This document shows positions 1 to 7,492 of a stretch of DNA of 27,850 bases, piece after piece; positions within the stretch are counted from its first letter, which is position 1; the number at the start of each line of letters is the position of its first letter. The position numbers and the translations under genes were made by a program. Below the pieces are notes generated by a model. That model did not search any database, was not told the DNA's origin, and saw only the letters and a program-made list of their open reading frames with translations. Source of the DNA: JBBKWU01 sp037969035 (GTDB lineage: Bacteria; Pseudomonadota; Alphaproteobacteria; Micavibrionales; Micavibrionaceae); NCBI GenBank assembly GCA_037969035.1, contig JBBKWU010000024.1, forward strand, positions 1-27,850. Reading direction: 5' to 3'.

Positions 1-1924
1 TTGGGTCATCGCCACGAGAAGCAAGGACTGTCACTTTTTCGCTAAAGCTCATTTTAGGGTCGCGATAAATGCTTCTTGCTGTGCGTGTTGTTAGGATGTT
101 GCCTGTTCTTGCTGCGGCAGGTGCGACAGTATCTCCAGCCTTTATGGTATCGTCAGCTAGGGACGGTGAAGGCATGTTTGGCGGTGCTGTGCGTATTACA
201 GGTGCATCAGCAGCGGCGCGAATGATTGGTGCCGCTGCATCATCTGCTAAGCCAGATGTTGCTCTAAGTGTCGCAGCATCATCAAGTGTTGTTGTTGCGG
301 CTCTGATTGGCGCAGCAGGTACATCATCGGCCAATCTTACCGCGTCATCAGCAAGAGATGGGGTGGCAGGCATGTGTGGTGTTGCTACGCGTAGTACAGG
401 CGCATCAGCAGCTGTTCTAAGTACGGGGGCAGCATCGTCCATAGCACCGAGTGCTAGGTTATCAAGTGAGGCCACAGGAGCTCTCGGTAAAGTGATAGGT
501 GCATCATCGGCCAATTTTACCGCGTCATCAACGATGGACGGTGAAGTAGGCATGCGTGGCGCTGTGCGCAGAGATACAGGCACGTTGTCGGCAGCGCGCA
601 GAATTGGGGCTGCATCGTCAACAAGTCTTATTGGTGCTGTTGTTAGGTTAGCAGGCGCGTATGTTCCTGGTACTACAGGACGTGCTCTTGCTGCTAGTTC
701 GGCAACATCATCTGTGCCCGTTCTAAGAGCTGCCTGTACGTCGACAAACTCATCTGCGTGGATGAGTAAGTTATCCATGGCGTTTGGTATTGCGGCAATA
801 CGCGCAACGTCCACAGCGTCGTCACCTGCGTGGGCAATAATGCGTGCGCCGTCATCGGCGTGACTCACGACAGTTTTACTAACCGTTGCTCCAATTCTTG
901 GTGCGGCCATTGTGCCGACAGAAGCAACGACTATTGCCACCTCACCAATTACGGCGACGCCAGAGACAATATCAGCTTCTTCTCTATTACTTGCTTGGGG
1001 AGTGCCCGTTACCAAATCAATGCCCGCGAGTGAATTTCGTTGTATCCAAGCACCAGCAGAGCCTTCGTAGCTTTTATCAAAAGCCCATCCGCTGCCCATG
1101 TTACCAAGGTCAACCAAGTATCCAGGAGTTGCAAGGAGGTTTGAGCCTAACGTTTCGACGCCCTGCCAAACAAAAGGTGCTGCTGCTATAGGGTGTTGAA
1201 CGGTATATGCCGTAGCGGCACCTATGCGTTGATAAGGAAGGTCACCATCTAAACGACGAGCTTCGTGAATTTCTGCGTTAGCGTGTGCGGCTTCTGCGTC
1301 AGCTCTCATGCCTTCTGGAAGGATGGCATCGATACGCTCGAACATGGCTTGACCGATGGCCAAATCCATTTGAGCGGCTTGTATTTCTTCTGCGGTGCCT
1401 GATGCGGCTAATTCAGCCAAAGTACGTTCGGCTGTGGATATTGTCATTTGCGCGTCAACATATGAGCCAATGAATGCAGAAGGGTTAGGGCTTTGACCCA
1501 AAGTACCGCTAATAGCTCTCCACATTTCATTGGATTCATCAATGGTCGCGGTTAAATCGTTTATGGCGCTCACGTCAATATCTGGTGCCATTACGTAGGC
1601 GCTTTGTATTAATCCGAACAGCGGTGCAGGGCCAGACATCATGCCAGGGCCGTTTACTTGCATGTGTTGTTGGAATACAGCGTCTCTGAATCTGTCAGCA
1701 TGGAATGGTAGGCCATTCTCTGCGTATTCGGCTTCTAATGTAGGGGTGATCTTGTCAACCAGACCAGTAAGGACGGCGCCCATTTCTTGTGATGTATGAT
1801 CATCAGGGCTTTGCGCTGTGATAACCATCAATCTATAGGCTTGTGTCAATTCTTCATACGAAGCGTTGGCGATGAATTGCTCCATCGATACACCTTCGGG
1901 TAGAAAATTTGACTCAGTTGTCAT
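1..1924 (-). CDS. Large Asp/Ala-rich repeat protein, C-terminus beyond window
   Basis: Reading the minus strand from the ATG at 1922-1924 gives 641 codons with no stop before the window edge, so this is the 5' part of a longer gene. I do not recognise the family. Residues 1-230 are a mixed acidic and helical region without a signal peptide. Residues about 318-341 form the only strongly hydrophobic stretch and could be a membrane segment. From about residue 350 the protein becomes rich in Asp-Asp-Ala motifs, and residues 434-610 hold three diverged repeats built around DDAAPxxRAA, TAPxMPxxPS and LADD. The chain then changes character (RSIYRDPKMSFSEK), suggesting another domain past the edge. 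The upstream RBS is weak (GGTGTGAT, 3 nt before ATG). The gene follows two small membrane-protein genes on the same strand after a 262-bp AT-rich gap. Coding status rests on the long open frame, the protein-level repeats and the clean start. Function is unknown. Confidence 0.8.
   Translation of the reverse strand, partial: MTTESNFLPEGVSMEQFIANASYEELTQAYRLMVITAQSPDDHTSQEMGAVLTGLVDKITPTLEAEYAENGLPFHADRFRDAVFQQHMQVNGPGMMSGPAPLFGLIQSAYVMAPDIDVSAINDLTATIDESNEMWRAISGTLGQSPNPSAFIGSYVDAQMTISTAERTLAELAASGTAEEIQAAQMDLAIGQAMFERIDAILPEGMRADAEAAHANAEIHEARRLDGDLPYQRIGAATAYTVQHPIAAAPFVWQGVETLGSNLLATPGYLVDLGNMGSGWAFDKSYEGSAGAWIQRNSLAGIDLVTGTPQASNREEADIVSGVAVIGEVAIVVASVGTMAAPRIGATVSKTVVSHADDGARIIAHAGDDAVDVARIAAIPNAMDNLLIHADEFVDVQAALRTGTDDVAELAARARPVVPGTYAPANLTTAPIRLVDDAAPILRAADNVPVSLRTAPRMPTSPSIVDDAVKLADDAPITLPRAPVASLDNLALGAMDDAAPVLRTAADAPVLRVATPHMPATPSLADDAVRLADDVPAAPIRAATTTLDDAATLRATSGLADDAAAPIIRAAADAPVIRTAPPNMPSPSLADDTIKAGDTVAPAAARTGNILTTRTARSIYRDPKMSFSEKVTVLASRGDDP
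95..625 (-). repeat. Three diverged ~60-residue coding repeats
   Basis: Within the partial gene at 1-1924, residues 434-494, 495-558 and 559-610 align as repeats. Each begins with (V/M/A)DDAAP(I/V)(L/I)R, continues through an Ala-rich stretch to RTAPxMP or RVATPHMP, then PSxxDDxxKLADD. The DNA also resembles itself: the blocks near 495-560 and 312-380 share long stretches such as gcatcatcggccaat. This indicates internal duplication followed by divergence. The third unit is shorter and degenerate at its C-terminal side. Confidence 0.75.
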
Positions 1925-2186
1925 GAAATCACACCAATCTCTATATAACCACTATTACTGTAAATTCTTTATTTTTTGTTTATTTAGCGAATTTACGTTT
2001 TTATTATTAATGTATTGTTTTTACATACATATTTATTAGTTACCCTTATATTACAGTAAATACCCCCCTTTTTGCAAGTTTTTTTTGGGAATTTCCTAAT
2101 TTAGCGCGGGAAACGTTGTGTTATGCCCGCTTTTGTTATTGAAAATAAAGGGTTAGGTTGTGTCTTTGTGGCGATGTTTAGGGTTA
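1925..2186 (-). promoter_or_regulatory. AT-rich upstream region with paired TTACWGTAA sites
   Basis: This 262-bp gap lies upstream of the large repeat-protein gene and contains no credible ORF. Two copies of the near-palindrome TTAC(A/T)GTAA sit in opposite orientation at 1955-1963 and 2051-2059, which could be operator half-sites. On the minus strand TTGCAA, 18 bases, then TAATAT could be a promoter that would give a long leader. A TATATA lies about 20 nt before the start codon. A weak GCGGG/CCCGC stem with a 15-17 nt loop occurs near 2107-2131. All of these are motif readings only. Confidence 0.35.
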
Positions 2187-2804
2187 TTATCTATCAAAAT
2201 TACGACGAGACCAGCTATTGCCTTTATCGTGGCATGTGCCTGCAAAACCCGGCGTGTTATCCATGACTTTATCAAAGCATCCCGTATAACCATCTAGTTT
2301 ACGACCATAGAGCGCAATCAATGGATTTTCTCTATATTCTGGCGGTAGCGGATTTAGGTTATGGGTGATTAACTGCCCGAAATCAGCACTTTCTGCAAAA
2401 ATAAATTTAACAGGTACATAAGCAGCATCTATGGTGTTGCCCGCCAACGCCCATATCGGCGTACGGCCTTGATTGATGTCATGAGCGGTGTTTGCACCAA
2501 TATAACCTGCGGCGGCAAGGGCTGTGCCTGCAAGAAGGTATTTGGTGGCGGCTTGTCTGTTTTCTTTGTTGAATAGGCTTTTTAGCCCTGATTTTTCTTC
2601 GCCGTAGCCTGCGTCTTGTTCTTTTTTCTTTTTATTGGCAAGCATGAGTGCCACGCCCGCAACGCCTTTACCAATATAGTAACCAGTAAACATGCCGAGC
2701 ATCGCATTTAGGGTGCGCGAATCTTGTGCGGCAAAAGAAAGCGGAAGGGCTGTGTAGCAGAACCCTTGGATCGCGCGCTTGCCTAGATGCATGATGGCTT
2801 TCAT
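2187..2804 (-). CDS. Hypothetical small membrane protein (paralogue of upstream gene)
   Basis: The product is 205 residues and I do not recognise the family. It has two hydrophobic segments, about 31-56 and 87-104, separated by a charged Lys/Glu-rich linker (residues 58-85). A polar C-terminal half follows with Cys176 and Cys191. The ATG is preceded by TAGGA, about 9 nt upstream, which overlaps the TAG stop of the gene upstream. That argues for translational coupling and fixes this start. It resembles its neighbour at 2817-3482: both have TLNA before the first hydrophobic segment, and both have NT..D...G.....A...N.....Y after the second one with the same spacing. The pair is probably an old tandem duplication. 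The function is unknown. Confidence 0.75.
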   Translation of the reverse strand: MKAIMHLGKRAIQGFCYTALPLSFAAQDSRTLNAMLGMFTGYYIGKGVAGVALMLANKKKKEQDAGYGEEKSGLKSLFNKENRQAATKYLLAGTALAAAGYIGANTAHDINQGRTPIWALAGNTIDAAYVPVKFIFAESADFGQLITHNLNPLPPEYRENPLIALYGRKLDGYTGCFDKVMDNTPGFAGTCHDKGNSWSRRNFDR

Positions 2805-2816
2805 ATTATTTGTGTC

Positions 2817-3482
2817 CTAAAAACAGATTGGTTTTGCTTGGTAGTTGACGTTACGCTTGGTTAAGGAATCGAGCATTTCTCTGTCGGTTCCTTCGCGTGG
2901 TGTCTCAACACCTCTGATGTAGTTATCAGCGAGGAATACTGGGCCATCGAAGACGACTGATTTAAAGAAGGGTTCAATGCAGCGCTCACGGAAAGAGCTG
3001 CGCGCATCGAAAACGGGGTCAATTCTCATCGTTGGCATATCCGCATTGAAGATATATTCGAGGCTACCGTTTATGGCGCGTGTTGTTTGGCGGCCAAGCG
3101 GTACAAGGCCTTCGCGCACGCCGTAGCGTCCCACTTCATAGACAGGTTGCAGCATGTTATGGCCGAACGCGATTGAAAAATGGTCACCATTTTGGACATC
3201 ATCATATGTGTTTATCGCAGCAGGGGTGCCAAAAACAACAGCAGCACCAATGGCGGCAGCTTTGAGAGGGTTGCGCCCGACCCACGTGCTATTGACGATA
3301 TCTGTAAGGCCGATATCGTGCCGTAGCTTGGACGTTGTTGCCCATGCTGCGCCTGCGACCATGACGCCAGCGGCTACTGTTATGCCGCCCGATACGGCGT
3401 TGAGCGTATGAACGGACGGTGCTATGCAGCCTAAGCCGAGAAATGCCGCTGCCGTGTTTAATGTATTGCTAAGAACCGTCAT
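2817..3482 (-). CDS. Hypothetical small membrane protein
   Basis: The product is 221 residues of an unrecognised family. Hydrophobic segments lie at about 27-49 and 73-91. A long polar region follows, ending in ...KPICF, with further cysteines near residue 19 and in the CIEPFF motif. Topology is probably two membrane helices with the large C-terminal part on one side. It starts with ATG; GGGTGTGAT about 5 nt upstream is a possible RBS, and a perfect TATAAT lies about 20 nt upstream. It precedes the gene at 2187-2804 with a 12-bp gap, so the two are likely co-transcribed. Shared motifs (HTLNA at 25-29 and NTYDDVQNG at 91-99, against RTLNA and NTAHDINQG in the neighbour) suggest paralogy. Confidence 0.75.
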   Translation of the reverse strand: MTVLSNTLNTAAAFLGLGCIAPSVHTLNAVSGGITVAAGVMVAGAAWATTSKLRHDIGLTDIVNSTWVGRNPLKAAAIGAAVVFGTPAAINTYDDVQNGDHFSIAFGHNMLQPVYEVGRYGVREGLVPLGRQTTRAINGSLEYIFNADMPTMRIDPVFDARSSFRERCIEPFFKSVVFDGPVFLADNYIRGVETPREGTDREMLDSLTKRNVNYQAKPICF

Positions 3483-3502
3483 TTTTTATCACACCCATTA
3501 AA

Positions 3503-3508
3503 ATTATA
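3503..3508 (-). promoter_or_regulatory. Putative -10 box (TATAAT)
   Basis: On the minus strand a perfect TATAAT lies about 20 nt before the start of the 2817-3482 gene. No good -35 hexamer is found at 16-18 bp. Instead ACTTGCAAA occurs about 28 bp upstream of the -10 box, which could be an activator site. The rest of the 143-bp gap to purH shows no gene and no clear purH terminator. Confidence 0.4.
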
Positions 3509-3625
3509 GGCTAAGTCTATCGTTTTTTATGGAAATTTGCAAGTTTTTCCAATGAAAATCTCAAGTGCTTAACGTTTGGGTGCTTTGCCGCTATTTCGTG
3601 ATTTTTAGTGTGGTTTTGCGCCTTT

Positions 3626-5257
3626 TTAGTGCTTGAAGTGACGGATGCCTGTGAAGATCATCGCTAATCCACGCTCGTCTGCGGCTTCGATGACTTCTTC
3701 GTCACGGATAGAGCCGCCCGGTTGGATCACGGCTGTCACACCCGCTTCCGCAGCGGCAATTAAACCGTCAGGGAAGGGGAAGAACGCATCAGAGGCCACA
3801 ACAGAGCCTTTGGCAAGGGAATGCTCAAGCCCTGCGGCTTTGGCAGCCTCAGCCGCCTTATGCGCGGCGATGACGGTGGAATCGATGCGGCTCATCTGAC
3901 CTGCGCCGATACCGCATGTCGCACCGTTTTTAGCGTAGACAATGGCGTTTGATTTTATGTGTTTTGCGACTTTGAAGGCGAAGAACATATCTTCGAGCTC
4001 TTCTTCGGTCGGTTCACGCTCGGACACGATTCTCATTTCATCTTCGGAAATTTGGCCGTTATCGTAATCTTGCACGAGCAAACCACCCGCGATGCTTTTC
4101 ACCATGCGGCGTTTGGTCGTAAGGTCAGGCATCGCACCCGTTGTCAGAACACGGATGTTTTGCTTTGGCTTTAAAATATCAAGCGCATCATGTTCGATCG
4201 ATGGCGCAATGATGACTTCGCAGAACACAGAGATAATTTTCTTTGCCGTTTCAGCGTTCAACGGACGGTTGAGCGCAACAATCCCGCCATAGGCAGAAGT
4301 CGGATCACAAAGGAGCGCACGTTTGTAAGCCTCAAGCGTGTTGGCAGCGCAGGCAACGCCCGAAGGGTTGGCATGTTTGATAATGGCAACGGCAGGCTCG
4401 TCAAATTCAGCGACCAATTCAAAGGCGGCGTCTGTGTCGTTGAGGTTGTTGTAGGAGAGCTGCTTGCCTTGTATTTGGGTTGCAAGCGCAACACCCGGGC
4501 GCGCTGTGCCGTCAAGATAGATCGCAGCACGTTGATGCGGGTTTTCGCCATAACGCAGTGTTTCGCGCCAGTTGCCAGAAAAGCTGATACGGCGCGGGAA
4601 TTCGTTTTCATCGACTTGGGAGGCAAGCCAGCTTGAGATGTTCGCATCATAGGTCGCTGTGAGTGCCAAGGCGTTTGCAGCCAAGCGGCGGCGCAGGGGA
4701 TAGGTTGTTGCGCCGTCGTTTTCCGCCATGTTTTCCAGCACTTTTTCGTAGTCTTGCGGGTCGGTGATGACGGTCACAAAATCATGATTTTTGGCGGAGG
4801 CGCGGATCATCGCAGGCCCGCCAATATCGATTTTCTCGATACAGGCATTGTAATCACCACCGTCTTTGAGCGTTTCAACGAACGGGTAGAGGTTGGCAAC
4901 CACCATATCGATGCTTTCGATATTATTTTCTTTCATGGCGGCTTGGTGCGTTTCTTTGTCGCGGGAGGCCAAAATGCCGCCGTGAACGCGCGGATGAAGC
5001 GTTTTAACGCGCCCGTCCATGATTTCGGGAAAGCCTGTGTAGGTTGCAATATCGGTAACGGTGATGCCTTCGTCTTTGAGCATGCTCGCTGTGCCGCCAG
5101 TGGAGAGGATCTCAATGCCGTATTCTTGTAGCTTGCGGGCGAAATCGGCTAAGCCATCTTTGTTGCTGACGGAAATAATAGCGCGTTTAATCGCGATGGC
5201 TTTGGGATCACGGATGGGTTGTTTTTGCGGCGGTGATTTTTGTTCAGAGCTTTGCAT
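3626..5257 (-). CDS. purH: Bifunctional AICAR formyltransferase / IMP cyclohydrolase
   Basis: PurH catalyses the last two steps of purine synthesis, AICAR to FAICAR to IMP, in the cytosol. The N-terminal MGS-like cyclohydrolase domain starts at about residue 24 (IKRAIISVSNKDGL) and carries STGGTA and GRVKTLHPRVHGGIL (82-95). The transformylase domain carries GENPHQRAAIY (237-247) and the catalytic Lys-His pair in KHANPSG (294-300). It ends in the family-typical RGLAMIFTGIRHFKH. From the ATG at 5257 the protein is 543 residues, close to the usual 520-530. An in-frame GTG at 5314 would add 19 residues, but neither start has a strong RBS. PurH is the last gene of the minus-strand block after the CheR-like gene (87-bp gap). 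Confidence 0.95.
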   Translation of the reverse strand: MQSSEQKSPPQKQPIRDPKAIAIKRAIISVSNKDGLADFARKLQEYGIEILSTGGTASMLKDEGITVTDIATYTGFPEIMDGRVKTLHPRVHGGILASRDKETHQAAMKENNIESIDMVVANLYPFVETLKDGGDYNACIEKIDIGGPAMIRASAKNHDFVTVITDPQDYEKVLENMAENDGATTYPLRRRLAANALALTATYDANISSWLASQVDENEFPRRISFSGNWRETLRYGENPHQRAAIYLDGTARPGVALATQIQGKQLSYNNLNDTDAAFELVAEFDEPAVAIIKHANPSGVACAANTLEAYKRALLCDPTSAYGGIVALNRPLNAETAKKIISVFCEVIIAPSIEHDALDILKPKQNIRVLTTGAMPDLTTKRRMVKSIAGGLLVQDYDNGQISEDEMRIVSEREPTEEELEDMFFAFKVAKHIKSNAIVYAKNGATCGIGAGQMSRIDSTVIAAHKAAEAAKAAGLEHSLAKGSVVASDAFFPFPDGLIAAAEAGVTAVIQPGGSIRDEEVIEAADERGLAMIFTGIRHFKH

Positions 5258-5344
5258 GGCGAGATCATACCCAATTTGTTGTTTCGATTGGCTACAATGA
5301 ACAACAAAGAGCACGTGAAAGCAAGTGGATAGAGTCGTTCCTCT

Positions 5345-6184
5345 TTATTTTTTGCTGAATTTATAATTGCCGTCTTTGAGGATATAAAGCCCCGGATGAT
5401 CGTCAACCGCGATTAATTCATCGGTGATGGCTTTTATATTTTCATTTGCGCCCAAAAATATAAAGCCGTCTTCGGGCAAAAGTTCCAGCATTCTATGGAG
5501 GACTTCGGCTTGTGTCTCTTTTTCAAATAAAGGGAGAACATTGCGGCAGAAGATAATGTCGTATTCTGGAAGTTCGTCCATATCGCGCAATAAGTTGAAA
5601 TAATCAAAGCGCACCATTTTTTTTGTTTTTGGTTTAATCGCCCATGTTTTTTTATCAACAGGGTCAAAATATTGCAAAAGCATCTCAACAGGAAGCCCGT
5701 TTTGGATTTCATATTGGTTGTAAGTGCCAGATTGCGCCTTGTCCAAGATGGTGGTTGAAATGTCGGTGGCATCAATACCGATGCGGCAACCACGCATTTT
5801 CTCGGCGCGCGCTTCGATTGTCATGGCGATGGAGTAGGCCTCTTGCCCTGCCGCGCAGCCTGCTGACCAGATATTGAGCTGCTTGTTTTTCTTGCGGCCT
5901 TTATCATAGTAAGGCAGCACAAATTCACTGAGCGTATTAAAGTCGGCTATTGGAGAAAAAAAGGCTGAGTCTGTGTTGGCCATGGCCTCGACAATATCGC
6001 GCACCAAATCAGGTTCAGGCACGCCGTAAAGCGTCATGGTCATCGCAGGAAGTGTTGGATAGCCCCATTTTTTAGCAACGGGCAAAAGACGTGAATCAAG
6101 AAGATATGATTTTTCAGGAGATAAGATCAGACCGCATTGGTCTTTCAAAAGGCTGCTATATCGCTCAAAATCGCTTATTTTCAT
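5345..6184 (-). CDS. cheR: Divergent CheR-type protein methyltransferase
   Basis: The protein (279 residues) has the CheR layout: an N-terminal helical domain (1-75) and a SAM-binding methyltransferase domain. Visible motifs are IWSAGCAAGQEAYSIAM (105-121, SAM loop), the acidic IDATDIS (137-143) and IIFCRNVLPLF (210-220). CheR enzymes normally methylate glutamates of chemoreceptors. Two conserved spots differ. The usual NxTxFFR motif reads NTDSAFFS (70-77), so the arginine is replaced by Ser77, and the usual RNVLIYF reads RNVLPLF. No receptor, CheA or CheB is in the window. It lies 81 bp downstream of a CheY-like regulator and near chpT, so it may act in a non-classical signalling pathway. 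Activity is uncertain because of the motif changes. Confidence 0.85.
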   Translation of the reverse strand: MKISDFERYSSLLKDQCGLILSPEKSYLLDSRLLPVAKKWGYPTLPAMTMTLYGVPEPDLVRDIVEAMANTDSAFFSPIADFNTLSEFVLPYYDKGRKKNKQLNIWSAGCAAGQEAYSIAMTIEARAEKMRGCRIGIDATDISTTILDKAQSGTYNQYEIQNGLPVEMLLQYFDPVDKKTWAIKPKTKKMVRFDYFNLLRDMDELPEYDIIFCRNVLPLFEKETQAEVLHRMLELLPEDGFIFLGANENIKAITDELIAVDDHPGLYILKDGNYKFSKK

Positions 6185-6265
6185 GAGGTGGGTTTGTTTC
6201 CGTTTGGTATTTTGTTAGGCACTTTATTGGCTTTATTGTCGTTATTGTACAGGAAGGGCGCGCAA

Positions 6266-6631
6266 TTACAAAAGCCCGATTTGTTTGAATTTTGATTCTA
6301 TAATATCGCTGTTGAAAGGTTTCATCACATATTCGTCCGCACCAGCATTCATGGCTCTTTTGATGTGGCCTGTATCGTTTTCTGTGGTGCAGAGCAGAAC
6401 TTTTGGCTTGTCACCGCCTTCAAGCATGCGTAATTTTTCCAAGAACTCGATACCGCTCATTACAGGCATATTCCAATCGAGCAAGATGGCATCAGGCATT
6501 GATTCTGTGCAGGCATCAAAGGCACGTTGACCGTCTTCGACCTCGGTGCAGTCAAACCCCATATCGGAAATGATGCGCGCCGCAACTTTGCGAACTACAC
6601 GGCTATCATCAACTATCATACAGGTCTTCAT
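6266..6631 (-). CDS. Single-domain CheY-like response regulator
   Basis: This is a 121-residue receiver domain with no output domain. The acidic pocket is Asp8/Asp9 (MIVDDSR), the phospho-acceptor is Asp52 (ILLDWNMP), the switch residues are Thr82/Thr83 (LLCTTEND), and the conserved lysine is Lys104 (VMKPF). I chose the ATG at 6631 because MKTCMIVDDSR is where receiver domains usually begin. An in-frame ATG at 6679 adds 16 residues, and neither site has a strong RBS. It sits between chpT upstream and the CheR-like gene downstream, so it could receive phosphate through ChpT or control the methyltransferase. That link is inferred from position only. Confidence 0.92.
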   Translation of the reverse strand: MKTCMIVDDSRVVRKVAARIISDMGFDCTEVEDGQRAFDACTESMPDAILLDWNMPVMSGIEFLEKLRMLEGGDKPKVLLCTTENDTGHIKRAMNAGADEYVMKPFNSDIIESKFKQIGLL

Positions 6632-6724
6632 CAGGATGCTTATTCTTTCATTTGCGCGAAATAAGGTTTTCTCAACCATGATAATAGATTGAAAATCATT
6701 TATAATTCGTGAAGGAACGAAAAA

Positions 6725-7492
6725 TTATGCAGAGAGTTTTAGGACTGTACGGCCTTCGACTTCTTCTTCGATGCTGATTGTGAGGCCATAATTTTGTGCC
6801 AAAACAGACAGCGCGTAAGGGTGAATAAGGCGCGGATCAAGATCATCAAGCGCAACATCAAGCGCGAGGGCTTCTTTGACCATCTGACGCGGGGCACAGT
6901 TTATGCCTTCGGCGATGACATGTGTCTCATTGGCATTGTTGCCCGGTTGTACTTTGATCGTGCCGCCTTTGGGTAAACATTCTTGGGACAGCATCAAAAC
7001 ACCAGCCAGCGTTTTGCAGTAGCCAACTGGAAATTCATCAAAGCCGAGCGGGGCATGTGGGTCCCAATCAAGCGTTACTTTGTGCGCTTCTTTGCCTTCG
7101 CCATCGGTCAGGCCGAGGAAAACTTTATGCACGTCTTCAGGTTTAACATTCGGATCACGACCACCTGCACCATAGGCAAGGCGGAACATTTGCAAACGAA
7201 CAGCGGCTTCGTGCGCGCTCATGGCGATCAATTCAATCGCATCAGCACTGGCATCGCCTGTCTCTTGTATGAACTCGACACCATTATTCACAGCGCCAAC
7301 GGGGCTGATAAGGTCGTGACAGATGCGGGAGGCTAGAAGCTCCAGAATAGCGGCATGTTGTTGCACAGTATGTTTACTCCTGAGATCGGGTTTGTTGTTG
7401 TCTTGGACGTCGTCTTTTGTGTCGTCCTTCATATCAGTTTTTTCAGTCTTTGATCGTCCGTTAGTATAGTTAAGCAGGGAATGTAACGCCAT
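6725..7492 (-). CDS. chpT: Histidine phosphotransferase ChpT
   Basis: ChpT passes phosphate from the hybrid kinase CckA to the regulators CtrA and CpdR in alphaproteobacteria. The diagnostic helix is LLASRICHDLISPVGAVNNG, with the phospho-accepting His59. It is followed by a second helix (AIELIAMSAHEAAVRLQMFRLAYG) of the dimerising four-helix bundle and a degenerate ATPase-like C-terminal domain without recognisable ATP-binding motifs, as expected for the family. The first ATG (7492) lies 23 nt inside the upstream phosphohexomutase gene, with AGGAT directly in front of it. A second ATG at 7432 would remove 20 residues and the overlap. Residues 21-40 are a charged, probably disordered tail. 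The overlap suggests co-expression with the sugar-phosphate mutase and galU. Confidence 0.9.
   Translation of the reverse strand: MALHSLLNYTNGRSKTEKTDMKDDTKDDVQDNNKPDLRSKHTVQQHAAILELLASRICHDLISPVGAVNNGVEFIQETGDASADAIELIAMSAHEAAVRLQMFRLAYGAGGRDPNVKPEDVHKVFLGLTDGEGKEAHKVTLDWDPHAPLGFDEFPVGYCKTLAGVLMLSQECLPKGGTIKVQPGNNANETHVIAEGINCAPRQMVKEALALDVALDDLDPRLIHPYALSVLAQNYGLTISIEEEVEGRTVLKLSA

Noticed and set aside
69..863. Plus-strand open frame of 264 codons, Ala/Ser-rich
   Set aside because: It is the complement of the repeat region of the larger minus-strand gene (1-1924). Its composition is an artefact of that gene's codons, it has no RBS, and the minus-strand frame is much longer with meaningful protein repeats.
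2107..2131. Possible terminator downstream of the 2187 gene
   Set aside because: The stem is only 5 bp with a long loop, and the T-run follows it on the plus strand rather than on the transcribed minus strand.
4190..4636. Plus-strand open frame of 148 codons
   Set aside because: It lies antisense to purH, whose family motifs are unmistakable.
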